Shown here one piece after another: positions 1 to 12,191 of a stretch of DNA of 64,000 nt. Each line of letters opens with the position of its first letter. Positions within the stretch are counted from its first letter, which is position 1. The notes under the pieces are model-generated. The model had not been told where the DNA came from, did no database searches, and worked only from the letters and a program-made list of their open reading frames with translations. Both the position numbers and the translations under genes were made by a program. This DNA comes from Pempheris klunzingeri (taxonomy: Eukaryota > Chordata > Actinopteri > Acropomatiformes > Pempheridae), in assembly GCF_042242105.1 (NCBI RefSeq), contig NC_092027.1, positions 6,104,721 to 6,168,720 on the forward strand, given 5' to 3'.

Positions 1-938
1 TAATAAAAAAACAAGCCCTCACAGTCTCTGAGACGTTAATCAGGTCCCGTTAAACGCTCGCACCGAAAAAACAAAGCAACCTCCACAAACTGAATCTCTG
101 TGAAGTAAATTTGGTCAAAACGTTCATCAGAAGCTACAAGAAGCGGAGTGTCTGCAGGCGCGGCGGGTCGTCCGAGTGGAAAGCGTCATCAGTTATTTCC
201 ATTAGACTCCATTAAGGCCAACATGCCGTCGTTCCCTCTGCTGATCAAAAAGGCTCTAATGGTGGAACTGACACGGCTCTGGTCCGGAGATCCTGAGCAG
301 AGAAGCAGGCCGCTGGTCGCATGAGTCATTATCAACAGAAAACACACTGTAGAACAAACACTGTGCTTTTTTTTTTCTATCATACTGGGGATTAAATCCT
401 CTTACAGCACTCAATATTTCAAGGTGAAGACAGCAGGAACATGAGAAGTTCGTGGGGCTTCTACATTGTGCTTCAGATTAACAACAAGCACTTAAACTGG
501 ATCACACGTCTCCATCAGGAGTGTTTTTAAGTTGCAGCGCACACAGAATTAACTGGCCAAGAAGGTAAACATAGCTGACAGGATTCTTTGCTATTTCAAT
601 ACAGAAAAAATGTGCAGAAAGTAGGTTTTTTTTGGCATATTTTCACCAGTAATACTGGAACAGATATACGCATGTCTGAGCAGGACGTTTCTCACACCAG
701 CGGCGGAGAAGCAGGCGGATCAGATTTAGTCCTTCATCTTCATCTACATCACTCAGAGTTCAGTTCATCAGCTGCAGCTCAGCTTCTCCGGCCGATTCAC
801 TCACACTCAGCTGCACACATGGAAGTAACGTCCGTTTGGCAGGAAGCAGGTGAGCCTTCAGATCGTCTCTCCCCGTCGAGGGGCCTCGCTGCACCGCAGG
901 TAACCCACACAATCGCGCCCGTACTCGTTTCTCGCTCT

Positions 939-3900
939 CTAGACGGCGTTTCCGTTCAGCGCGGCGTACTTCAGGCCAGTCAGGTTGTTGCTGGGTGAGC
1001 TGACGCCTTGTGGCGGAGCGCCGACTTCAAACACTTCGTGGATGGCTTTTCGGAAACAGTGAAAATTGTACTCTATCAAACCTGCAAAGAGAGCACATAA
1101 GTTGTTTAAAGCGTTTAACTCCAGACGTGACAGCTGTTTGTGTGAGGAAAACACGCCTCCACACTCGCAATGGCATCTTTTTTTCTAATGATCTCTGTCC
1201 ACACTAAAACAATTACAGCATAATTGTCAAAAACGCTGTGTAATAATGAGATAACGGTAATGGTTGTGCTGCTTCAGTGAGAGATCAATCTAATAACAAG
1301 TCAGCAGGAAAATTGGTGGAAAAAGTATTCAGGTCCTTTACTGTAATAAAAGTAGGAATAAAACACTGTTATAATAATCCATTACAAGTACAAGTCCCGG
1401 CACTGAAAATGCTACTTCGGTGGTATTTTCAACAAAATGTAGCTGAGGTGACAAAAGTAAAACTATTCAACGCAGAAAACATCTCCTGTGAGTGTTATTA
1501 GATTATTATGGATACATTAATGTGCAGTTAGTTACTTAGTTAATTAGTTAACCGTAGTTAGTCGACGTGGAGTTAATTTTAACTATCAATGCATCATATT
1601 TTCACCAGTTCATATGTTTTGCATGAAAAAAATCCTGATTTGTAAAGACATTTTTTTTTAAAGTACAATATTTCCCAGTGAAATGTAGTGGAGGTAAAAA
1701 AAATAGCACAAGATTTTAAAAAAATCCTCAACTTTGTACTTGAGTATAGAACTTGAGTAAATCAACTATGTTACATTGTTTAGTTATCATCATTGACTGT
1801 CTTCCGTTCTAAGTTCAAGGGCTTCTGGAGAAACAAAACTTTTCCTAAACCAAACAGCTGATCTGCAGCTTAATACAGTGCGCTGCATGCGTATCGTCAC
1901 AGCTTTGTGTGTACAGAGACAGAAACATGTGGTGTTATTATTTTTCCAGCTAAGAATGGGTTTACTCTAAAAAGATCAACCCTCATTTACACTTTTGAGC
2001 TGGCGGCATCCTGTGTGACCAAACCACAGTCTGATAATGCCAATTTAAGGGTTAATAAAATCTAAAGCTACTCACCTTTTCTCTCGAAGCTCTCCTCTCT
2101 GAGGATGCAGACGAGAGCGAGGAACTTTGTGACCTCTTTCAAATAAAGCACGGTAGTGTTGTTGAGCTTGATGATAGCCAACGACTCCTTGTCATAGGCG
2201 CAGCCGCTGCCGTCCTCCATTAGCCTGCCAAGATGGGAAAAGACAGACAGGCAACTCTAAACCCCCGAACAGAGAGGATACAACCACTGCCAGCGCTTAA
2301 AACAAACAGGATACGATTCTCCTCACCCGTAAATGCAGGAGACGTCGATGACGACATCGATCATGTCGCAGCAGAGCTCGTAGGACTGCATGTCCACCGG
2401 AGAGCTGTCTGTGGCGATGTAAATCTTGCTAACAACATCAAACAGGAAGGCTTTCTCAATCCCAGAATGCTGCGAAACATGAAGGACGTCATTAAGAGAA
2501 GGTACAGATGGGACACACTCAGAGGACGTTTTGTGCAGCTAAGAATGAAACAGCATACAGATATGAAGATGTTCAAGAGGTTCTCCAGCGTTGGTAACTG
2601 AGGAATGAGCTTCTGGACGACTTTACTGAAGGCCTCGAATATGGAGTGGTCGTAGATGCTGGTCAGGTAGAAGCTGACGAGGGAAAGAAGGAGGGGAGAG
2701 TCAACACGCTGCGAGAACGGGCGGCGTTGCCAAACAAGTTAGGGCAGAAGATGAAAGCCTCAGCTGTAAACACCACAATGCAAGTGATGTCACGTCTGCT
2801 CGCTGTGAGGACGAAACAATCAGCCCATCCACAAAACCAGAGTCTGAGCATGTTTAACTCAACGATACACCGGAAACATCCACGTGTTACAGCTCCACGT
2901 GTCAGAGGTTTAAATTATCCAACATCAGAGTACAGTTTAAAGACACATTCCCTAATTTTCTGACCACTTGAGGGAAACAACTTAAACACACTTAAGTTGG
3001 TTTGCGCCAACAAGGATTATTTTATGTTTCATTTTATTTGGCACACCCAGTGGTTTGTTATCTCAGCTGTTAGGTAGCAACATGTCTCCCTCCGGTATTC
3101 AAATAGGACTTATTGTGAACTCCCCGTGTGTGCTGCTGAGGAAAACCGTCCCGAGAGTTTAGCTTTAACGTGACCCTCCTGAGTCTCCAGCCGATGACTC
3201 TGCCAGCTCAGAGCAGACAGACCTGACATTCAGGTGTCTCCGGTCCCTCCTCCCTCATCACATGTTACTGACAATGCGAGTTTCCTTCTCAATAGTTTAT
3301 TGTTAAAAATGATGCTTGTGACCATACGTTTGATCACATCTACCTCATTTAAACACCTTAATGTGTATTTTGGATGTTTTCTTTACACTAATATAAAAGA
3401 AGACAGGAAGCAAAATAACCTAAACCCTTTAAATTAACCACACTGGTCTATTAAAGAAATATGTTTTTGCCTGTAGTGTCTCTCCAGGGCCAAATACACC
3501 CACACCAGCAAATGCATTAGTGAAAATCTACTTTTAAGCACATCACTGGTTTCTATGAGTGATCCCCAGCTAAGTATCGCTCTCAGTAACTTGAAGAATA
3601 TCAAGTATCTGACCTGTGCAGACACGTCAGTCGCTCACCTGAGGTGAAGCTTCTCCAGGCTGGCGTCTGCCAGATCATCGTTGGCCCTCTGATGAATGTC
3701 TCGCTGTGTTTCTATTTTGTGGTCATCTGACAGGCCGTCTACTTTATGGATGAACACCTCAAAGTTGATGTCTGGGTTCACTTTGTAGGCTCTGGACACA
3801 GTGAGGTGTAGCCGCACCAGAGCCTCCACGTAGTCGTCCTGACAAATTCAGCATGAACAGAAAAAGTGACAAGTTGATTCATCTCACACAGGAAGCCTTT

Positions 3901-5538
3901 AAACAGTATGACAGTATGAGCTTCAGTTTAAACTAATGTCATCCTACCTGAGCATCTATGACAAAGATCAAAGCGCCGGTTCCCTTAAAGATCATCTCGC
4001 TGTCAAACGTGGGGTCGAAGAAGTCCACCTGGCCGGGGAAGTCCCAGATCTGGAAGTTGACAAAGGAGCTGCTGGAGATGTCGTCCTTGTAGATTTTGTT
4101 GGTGCTCTCGAGGAACAGTGTCTCATTCGGAGACATCTTGTGGAATACAACCTGCCGGAGGAGGATTATTGTGTTGTTACTTACAACGTCTTCTCTGATT
4201 CACGTCTTCTTTCTCTTCTTCTCGTAAAACCTTTTAATTTCTTATGTCTAATATTCACTAAACATGATTTGTTTTATGTGTATTTACTAAATATTGTCAT
4301 TGTTTCTCTATATTGTATATACACACACACACACAGACACACACACACACACACACATCCTGTTGAAGGGCGTCAGTGCCTTATACTGAACAGACTATTT
4401 CTCAATCAATCTACTATGTCACAATAAGAATGACTAAAAGCATTCATACATGTTATAGCCTGGCTGATGCTGTATTTTTGAGGCCAATACACATGTTGAC
4501 AAGTACGAAATAAAAAGATCTAATAGTCAGTCACTTTGTTGTGACTGCTGTCTTGTTTTTTGTTATTCTATATTATATTTTTTGTTCGGACAACACAACA
4601 TCTATGGCATGTCTGTCTGTCTGTCCCAGGAGAAGCCTGTTCCTCTTCCTGAGGTTCCTTCAATGTATTTCCTCATTAAAGGACTTTTTCAGGGGGAGTT
4701 TTTCCTTAGAAACACGAGTGGTTTAAGGACAGAGGGTGTTGTGTGCTGTACAGACCTGACTTGCCATTGGTTGGGCTTCAGAATAAAACAGATGCCATGA
4801 TCAGTTTATTAGGTACAGAGAGCTAAAACTGTGTTGCAATAAATCCCACCTTCATGAAGGTTAATATGCTGACACAGTATAAGAGAGGATGTTTACACTT
4901 GTCTAATTGTTTTTTTCTTTTTTTCAAATGATTTTTTCTGCATATTCATATCCATACATAATAGTAACATGTCTGTTGACCTTAGTTCAGTCCTTATGCT
5001 GTCCTTATTCTGCTGTATTCATTCTGAGTGTCTGTTGTTTTGTAGGGTAAATGAGTGACATTCCTCACATGTGTAAACAAACTAAAGCTGATTGATTTAC
5101 TTGTGTGGCTGTTTTGGTTGCTGTAGTTGGAGCTGTTGAACTGTATTATAAATATTTCTATCAATAAAAGTAGATTTAAACTCAAAACACCTCTTAATAT
5201 TAGGAAACAATACAAACAGCAGCACAACTGCAGCCTGTCGTGCAGCTTGAACAGAAACTGAACTATATTAAAAGTGAGCTCTGCTGAAGGAGCGCAGTAT
5301 TTGCTCTAGCCAGGTGTAGCTAACACACAGACAGGTGTCCTGTTTTAAGTTAATTTACCTTCTGAATGGAGGACTTCCCGCTCCGCCTCAGTCCCATCAG
5401 CAGGATCCTCGGTTTGTCAGCTGATGAGGAGCTCTCCTCCATGTCGGGCTCCTCCACCCCATAGCCGAAACTTTTGGGAAACGACCCCACGACACCGTAA
5501 CTCCCCGTTAACGTGGGCTCCTCATACTGAATAGACAT
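939..5538 (-). CDS. rragc: Ras-related GTP-binding protein C (RagC)
   Basis: Seven coding exons on the minus strand: 5538-5359, 4151-3948, 3838-3639, 2673-2559, 2469-2327, 2224-2076, 1081-939 (1134 nt, 377 aa plus stop). RagC pairs with RagA/B on the lysosome surface and signals amino-acid sufficiency to mTORC1. The P-loop GLRRSGKS is at residues 49-56, the WDFPGQ switch II motif follows in exon 2 and the G4-like HKVD in exon 3. The C-terminal roadblock-type half is intact. The N-terminus (SYG..SFPK.FGYGVEE) matches RagC rather than RagD from memory of the human proteins. It is about 20 residues shorter than human RagC because the acidic/glycine-rich N-terminal stretch is short. I chose ATG 5538 because the in-frame codon at 5550 is GTG. 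Upstream it faces ppt1 head to head. The 3'UTR runs left toward the window edge and I could not identify its polyadenylation signal. Confidence 0.95.
1312..1785. mobile_element. degenerate fish-type inverted-repeat element
   Basis: This lies inside the last intron of rragc. The left part reads as a ladder of 'aagtattcaggtcctttac...agtacaagt' motifs. The right part ends in their inverted counterpart (aatgtagtggaggta ... ttgtacttgagta...cttgagtaaat). The same terminal pattern is familiar from short non-autonomous DNA elements repeated in many teleost genomes. It has no coding capacity, and the family assignment is from memory. Confidence 0.5.
4319..4357. repeat. (CA)n microsatellite
   Basis: An imperfect CA run with one CAGA interruption in rragc intron 1. 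It has no other feature. Confidence 0.9.
4610..4795 (+). mobile_element. short dispersed repeat fragment (SINE-like)
   Basis: In rragc intron 1. It contains the blocks 'ctgaggttcctt', 'gggagtttttcctta', 'aaggacagagggtgt' and a terminal 'ttgggcttcagaataaaac'. This order of blocks recurs in a common teleost short repeat that ends in a TTGGGCT..ATAAA tail. The copy is diverged. The class is my recollection and was not checked by search. Confidence 0.45.
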
Positions 5539-5964
5539 CCTGTAACTCACAGCCCACTCTCTGCCTCCCTCTTACTTTAGAAACCTGGCTAAACAATCAG
5601 TAGAGGAATGTTGTTGTCGAGCTAGCATGGCAAGCTAATTAGCTTAGCTAGCAGCTAGGAGCGCGGTGTTTATATATGTTAAAATGCTACGTCAAAACCC
5701 GAAACGTATCCAGATGTGGTTTAAATTTAAAAAAAATCACCAGAAGGTCAAACAACCACAATATCGGCACAGGTTTGATTTAGCCAGACCAGAAAACTGA
5801 GGAAGGATAATTAATTAAAAAAACAAAAAACAGGCTAGTCACAAGTTAGACATTTCCGCCCCCTTTAGCTCTTAGCCCCGCCCCTTGGATCTGATTGGCT
5901 GTTCTCGCCAAACATAGTCATGTGACAAGCAGTCCAACAAACACAAGCAGGAAGAACACAAACG
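5539..5964. promoter_or_regulatory. divergent rragc/ppt1 promoter region with ppt1 non-coding exon 1
   Basis: About 0.4 kb separates the rragc start codon from the end of the ppt1 first exon. That exon is non-coding and ends at 5964 with the donor AACG|GTGAGT. The region carries a GC box (ccccgcccc, about 5876-5884), an inverted CCAAT box (gattggct, 5893-5900) and the E-box gtcatgtgac (5917-5926). There is no TATA box at the expected place, consistent with a housekeeping-type promoter. The transcription start sites are inferred only. Confidence 0.65.
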
Positions 5965-6499
5965 GTGAGTAATGCTTTTCTGTGGCTCATTAGTTTAGCT
6001 TATTATATAAAAAAAAATACAGAAGCTTTCATAAGTGTTGGGTTGATTTTAACCTCCTCCGTAATAAAATTCTGCACCTGCTCATTTCTGAATGCATTTA
6101 GTGTTTGGTTTTTAACGTAAACCTTGTGTAGTTAGTTAGCTTGTTCGAGCTAACTTCCCGTGATTCATTGAAAGTGCGTTTATCTTGTATTAGTCCAATT
6201 TCTGCACTAATTCTCCTGCTGTTGTGCTGATATGTCTCAGACAGCCTCTGTGCAGTGATAATGAACTGAAAGAGGAAATGCATACGGCTTAGTGTCTGTT
6301 TTTCACATGACTGGAACATTTCTATTACATAGGACAAAGAAAGATCAATTAAAGCAAACAGTTAAGTTCATGTCAGTGGTTATTTGCCCCTGTCTTGGCA
6401 GAGTTATGTCTTGATGAAATGGTACAAAGCAAATGAGTGTAAATGATGTATTTTGCAGCACATAGATTCAGACTTCACGTGTTTGTTTCAGGGTCCAAG

Positions 6500-7643
6500 A
6501 TGACAGCAGCCCTCCTGTGTCTCTTCCTGGCTGGTCCAGTGCTGCTGGCTGCTGCTGGCCCAGTTTATGAGTCCAACAATGGGACCGTACCACTGGTGCT
6601 GTGGCATGGGATGGGTTAGTGACTGTCATAGGGAATGATTTGTTCCCAGAATTATTTATTTATCCCTATTATCACCCACTTTCCCCTTTTTATTCCCCCC
6701 TAAGTAGCTTTAAGGTGAAAAAGAATCTCTGACAGTATCACTTACAGTATAATCCTGTGTTTAACCTTTGTGTTGGCTGTAAAGGAGACAAGAAACTAAA
6801 GGAAAAAAACGAATTATCTTTTTTCTAAGACTTAAAACTGAGTTGTTTCTGTGCTGTGTCTCTGGTCCTCTGACAGTCGTATGTCTGAGGGGAAAAAAAA
6901 TGTGAAAGGTGCACAGCAGGAGAGCATGATAATATAATATACATCCACCCATGTTGTTGCTCATGTTGTAGTGAAAGTGAAAGCCAAAAAACACTTCTTG
7001 TAGCACTGTTGAACTACAAGCCTGAGCTGTTGTGCAGTTCGGTTCTTTAGTCTCACTGGGGGAAAGAAAGACAGTAAACACATTACAGTACAACAATAGA
7101 ATCTATAAAAGATGCATATTTATAGCTAAGTGTGAGCTAAGAGCAAAGGAGCAAGGTAACAATGACTTTATAACTGGGCCGTTGCTCATTTTATTCCCAT
7201 AGCGGCTGGAAAACACCGTCTGGGGACGTGGCAAAACAAAAACACTTTCTCTTCTCCCTCAACAACAGCAGCTTAAGTTCCTCTGAGGAACCACTGACAG
7301 AACCACAGAAGCTTTCAACAGTAGAAGGCTGTGCAGTGACCATCTGTCGTAGTCTTATGTGTTCAACAGATGTTACTGTAAGCCAGAATATTATTGATAT
7401 TCAGGCTCGTTCCTCTCTCTTTTTACATTTACATTTTTTTTTTTTACCATAAATAAGTAGTAACAATAAATATATAAACTATGTCGTAGTCCGTCTTTCA
7501 GTACCGTCCAGTTTTTAATAATTAATAAACATTGCTCAAACAGGAATAAATTAATTTTTTGGTGACTATTTTCAGCAATGGACTAATACACGTGTTGCTC
7601 TAGTGTCAGCAACAGAACAATGTGTATGGGACTCATTCATGGT

Positions 7644-7675
<32 letters not shown>

Positions 7676-10600
7676 CTTTATTCATCCCCTTGAGGAAATG
7701 CAGGTATCCAGTAGCTGGCAGTCAGTTGACAATAAAATAGACAAATAATAAAAGTCAGTGAAACCAGTAAAGCTGGTGAAGTAAAATCACTTCAGCACCA
7801 TTTAAGATACACGTCAAATGTATTTATAAACAAGAATAAGCTCCATCAGGCTTTGGCCACACAGACAATACTTGTGTTGTTGGTTTTAAACTACATTCCA
7901 CACGCTACATGTAGAGTGAGTCAAATTTATCATCCCACATATTTTAAGTAATGACATGATAAATGTTCATGTGTTGCCCAGGTGACAGCTGCTGTAACCC
8001 GCTCAGCATGGGGGCCATAAAGAAGATGATTGAGGAGGAGATCTCTGGCATTTACGTGCTCTCGCTGATGATCGGAAAGAATGTCATCGAGGTACTTTCG
8101 CTCCATAAAACCTTTTAAAGTCGATGCTAAAATTCTTACAAAGAAAATGTTGATTTGCTTGCGAAAATGGGATTTGCAATCTCTTCTTTTGACTTTTTCT
8201 CTTATTTTTCTGTTGTGTTCATGCATTTTGTTGCATAAAATAGCAGAGCTCTGCTTTATGTGTATGTTTTATCCATATAATGCGGCATTACATTGTTTCT
8301 CTAGCTTTTTTTAAGCTCGGTAACTCCAAATTTAACCAAAAAAAAAGAGTGTTTCAGGTTAATTTCGTACTCTAAAGGTAGATACATGTCTTCACTGCAG
8401 ACATGTTTAGCCAGGAATGTCACACGTGAACCAGACAGTCATAAGATAAGTACAGAATATTAATACAGATGGATAAAGCAAATGAATGGTGTCAGGCTGA
8501 CGTCGTTAGTAGCAACAATACGGCACGTTCGATTGATACATCCACACGACATGACAGGACTCCTGCTCTGTGATATTTGCAGTGCTTTTGGCAAAAGTTG
8601 CATCAGAAAAAAAAGCTCCTTTTAAGACTCCACCATGCCGTTTTTCAGTGTTAATATTCATAGCGGACCAGTGGGACTCCGCTGCTTTTCTCCTTTGATC
8701 TGTCGGAACACTGTGACTTTATCTCTCAGCTCTTCTCCTCGTGGAACTGTGCTCGTTTTCTTCTTTTAATCTCTCTGTCACGCTTTGAACTTTTCATGTT
8801 TCTCCTCCTGCAGGACACAGAAAATGGGTTTTTCAAGGATGTGAATGAGCAGGTGTCCATGGTGTGCAGTCAGCTGGCTCAGGACCCAGAGTTGAAGGGA
8901 GGATACAATGCTATGGGCTTCTCTCAGGGGGCACAATTTCTGTATGTAACTACTGTTCTGGACACTCAATGGTTTTGTTATGTCAATGTGGTTGAAATTG
9001 GACAAATTCTGTGTTTGTGTAGTTTCCCTTCTTGCCCGATTCTCCTGCAGAGTGATTGAAATACTTAAAAAAAAAAACCCAATATCTTAAAGAATAGCAT
9101 GATGTCAGGACTTTTTGAGAAAGTCAAAGATGGTGAGGTTCAGCTCCTGAGCTTCATTCTCAGGCTGCAGACTCTGTTTGAGCACGTTTCCTGTTTAAAG
9201 TGACAAGAATGAGGAACGGCGCTTTGATTCTTCCTGGTTCCTCTCTTCGCAGACGAGCTGTGGCTCAGCGCTGTCCCACTCCACCGATGAAAACCCTGAT
9301 CTCTGTCGGTGGGCAGCACCAAGGTAAAACCGTGATGGAAAAAAACGAAACACCAGATCCATCTCACTTCCCTTGGCAAACATGGCTCAGGAAACACTGT
9401 TTTATTTCTTCTTATTTAGTTAATAAATGAATGCATCCTTTTAGGTTAAGCTTTGTTATCACACATGATACTAAAATCACCAAACTATTGCTATTATACT
9501 ACAGTATATTAGACAGTCTACTCACTACAGCACCTAATGTGTATTAATCCACAGCTGAAAATAGCAAATTAATATTTACTCTTGTTCGAGTAATGTTTGC
9601 CAAAAACTACAAACTACTTCTACTTCAAATTTCTTTCCTTTTATTAATTCATTTATCATCAATTTATTATCATTTTCACAAACTTGACAAGACACAACTC
9701 TGTGTTTTTCAGGAGTGTACGGGCTGCCCAGGTGTCCCGGAGAGAGCTCCCACATCTGCGACATGATACGCAAAGCTCTGAACAATGGAGCGTACACTGA
9801 CTTGGTTCAAAAACAGTACGCCATCTTTCATCCCTCCCTGAATGACTGCCGATGTGTTAATCAGCCTTGATATTGTGTGACCATCATCGCCACTGCACAG
9901 ACTGTTGTTGTGTTGAGCTGATCTGCAGCTTTGACTGGACGTTGTGTTTGTGGTTATCAGCCTGGTGCAGGCCCAGTACTGGCACGACCCCTTGAATGAC
10001 GACCTGTACAAGAAGCACAGTCTGTTCCTGGCCGACGTCAATCAGGAGAGGGTCAGTACGCAGCTGCAGCACAAAGAGCTCCGCAGAGCCAGAGAGCAAA
10101 TGAGAAGTGTAGAATTAGATCAGACGGTGGGAGAGCAGCCACGCTGGTGTGTCAACTTCAGCTGTTGGGAGAAAATGATACGTTAAAAGTAGAAAATAAA
10201 CATAAGAACTGTCTTTTTCAGCAGCTTTTAACTGCATGTGACAGTTTTTCATCTGCACCTTGCTCCATTAAGACTTTGAGATGTGGTAAAGAAGTAACTT
10301 TTAATGGTTGATGGTCAAATCATTTATAGATCAATTATAAGCCATCAATAAGAACAATTTTTGGGTTGGCAGGTTGTTTGAAATCGCTTTGAGTGACTGG
10401 ACTGTTTGGCGTCTTAGCTTATAGAAAATGGCTGCAAAACTCTTATTTCTTTCTATCTTTGTATATTTTTTTGTACGTTAACTTTTATTAATTAACATTT
10501 GTAACAGCATTGTTATCAGGTAGAAATGTAGAAAACTAGAACTGACCCTAACAGCTTGTAACTGTTACAAGGAAGAGGAAGAGTAAAAATCAGTCAATAT

Positions 10601-11795
10601 CTATAATATATATGATATAATATAGTGAAATGGAAATAAAATAAGATTTATTGAGATGACAAACTGTAAAAGTGGCCGCACATTTACATACTAATGTTTC
10701 TATGTTCTTAAGTTAGAAACATAATCAGCTCTCATGTGTTCTGTAACATCTCATTTCTTTCTGTTTTCAAGGCCGTAAATGAGACGTACAGGAAGAATCT
10801 TCAGCTGCTGGAGAAGTTCGTCATGGTGAAGTTCCTGCAGGACTCTGTGGTGGATCCTGTTGATACAGAGGTAACGTACCGAGCACACACCTCAGAGAAG
10901 TCTCTCAAAACCTCACGTGTCACTTCCTGTTTCCTATGAAACTGTCTCCAAACAAACTGTATTTATGATTTAAGCTAAGTATAAGAAAGCAGCATGACAG
11001 ACCGTCTTGTCCTGATTGTCCCTGTAGTGGTTCGGCTTCCTGAAAACCGGCCAGGCCAAAGAGACTGAAACTCTACAGGAGAGCGCTCTCTACAAAGAGG
11101 TAACCGTGTTCGGGATCTTCTGTCTCAGACGCATTAAATATGAACCTGTCAATATTTGTTCATGTAGGCGGCGATTTAGAGGTCTGGAAGTTAAATGGAT
11201 TATCTTCTGCTTTGCTGAAAAGTCATATTTATACAAGATAAAACTATTATATTATCAGCACGCAGCTCCCATGAGTGTTAGCCAGTGGTGTGATAGCTAA
11301 ACCTCAGTTAAAGGGGCATTCCACACTTTTTACAGCAGGCCCAGAGGAGGGAGCTTTCTAAAGTCTGAGAAAATAACCATGATGGATCTTTTATTTATTT
11401 ATTCTGTCGCTCACATATTCTTCAACTTTATGAAAGTAACTGACTCAGTTGTAAATTGTCTCAGATTCAGTCCAGAAGTCCTTTCACGCCTTAAAACTAC
11501 TGTAAAATGTCATTTTTTCAGTTGCACGTTTCATCCTCACTCTTACAGTCAAAAGGGTCTTAAGGTTACTTAACTGAACCCTCTGACAGACGCTGTGTCA
11601 TGGTGTCCAACACCAAGTCAAGTCTCTGAGGATGTAAAACCAAACCTGAAAATCACGTGTCCCCTCGTACAGGATCGTCTGGGTCTGGCAGCCATGGACA
11701 AGGCTGGAAAGCTGGTTTTTCTGACATCTGAGGGAGACCACCTCCAGTTCACCAGAGAGTGGTTCAACACAAACCTGCTGCCTTATTTGAAATAG
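6500..11795 (+). CDS. ppt1: palmitoyl-protein thioesterase 1
   Basis: Nine coding exons: 6500-6614, 7982-8091, 8814-8941, 9253-9323, 9713-9815, 9961-10051, 10772-10870, 11028-11099, 11673-11795 (912 nt, 303 aa; human 306). This lysosomal alpha/beta hydrolase removes thioester-linked fatty acids from proteins being degraded; its loss causes infantile neuronal ceroid lipofuscinosis in people. Residues 1-20 form a signal peptide. The nucleophile Ser112 lies in GFSQG, and by alignment the catalytic Asp is Asp230 (LQDS) and the His is His286 (EGDHL). The conserved HGMGDSCC segment surrounds residues 36-43. The exon count equals that of human PPT1. A 5'UTR intron (5965-6491) precedes the coding exon. 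The gene faces cap1 tail to tail. Candidate N-glycosylation sites are Asn27 (NGT) and Asn209 (NET). Confidence 0.96.
7644..7730 (-). repeat. (GATA)n with retroelement 3' tail
   Basis: Eight GATA units (7644-7676) run into 'actttattcatcccctt'. Read on the minus strand this is GGGATGAATAAAGTATCTATC, the layout of a non-LTR retrotransposon 3' end: AATAAAGT followed by a short tandem tail. It lies in ppt1 intron 1. Confidence 0.55.
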
Positions 11796-12162
11796 AGAAC
11801 TTCCAGTCAGAAATCTGAGTAAACTTACCAGTATTTAACACCTGAAATTGAATTAATTGTTTTAAGAGGAATATAATGCAAAATCAGAGTAAGAAGCTTA
11901 ATGACTGGATGCGGAAATGTAATCACTCCTTTTGCACTGATCACTTGTAGCACGTTGATGCTGTCTTTATGATGCCATGATCACTTTAGCTGCTACTGCG
12001 TGTACCAGTCTACTGCTTATTTCTAATGTGAACTGTCCTGATGAGGTCAAGTTGTTTTCAGGAACGTTGGATTGAAACTTTTTTTTAATAATGAATTCCT
12101 TTGCGCTAACAGCCTAATGTACGTCATGTCGACTGTATCTGTACATTTTACGTGTTTAATCC

Positions 12163-12168
12163 AATAAA
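12163..12168 (+). terminator. ppt1 polyadenylation signal
   Basis: AATAAA on the plus strand, 368 nt downstream of the ppt1 stop codon and the first good hexamer after it. Confidence 0.7.
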
Positions 12169-12185
12169 GACAAACCAAGACACAT

Positions 12186-12191
12186 TTTATT
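12186..12191 (-). terminator. possible distal cap1 polyadenylation signal
   Basis: TTTATT on the plus strand, so AATAAA on the minus strand, about 1.2 kb past the cap1 stop codon. It lies 17 bp beyond the ppt1 signal on the opposite strand. A second minus-strand AATAAA at 12408-12413 is an alternative, nearer cap1 signal. Confidence 0.45.

Noticed and set aside
588-998. Plus-strand open frame of 136 codons at the left edge
   Set aside because: It overlaps the rragc last exon and 3'UTR on the other strand and shows no recognisable protein.
5539-5550. Longer rragc N-terminus starting four codons upstream
   Set aside because: The codon there is GTG; the ATG at 5538 aligns with the human start MS.QY.
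7644-7676. Regular GATA repeats considered as a CRISPR-like array
   Set aside because: No spacers, a 4-bp unit in a eukaryotic intron; it is a microsatellite tail.
11310-11575. Possible MITE starting ttaaaggggcattccaca in ppt1 intron 8
   Set aside because: I could not find a convincing inverted partner end.
10914-11661. CACGTG E-boxes in ppt1 introns
   Set aside because: The flanks do not match the CLEAR consensus, and six-base matches in introns are expected by chance.
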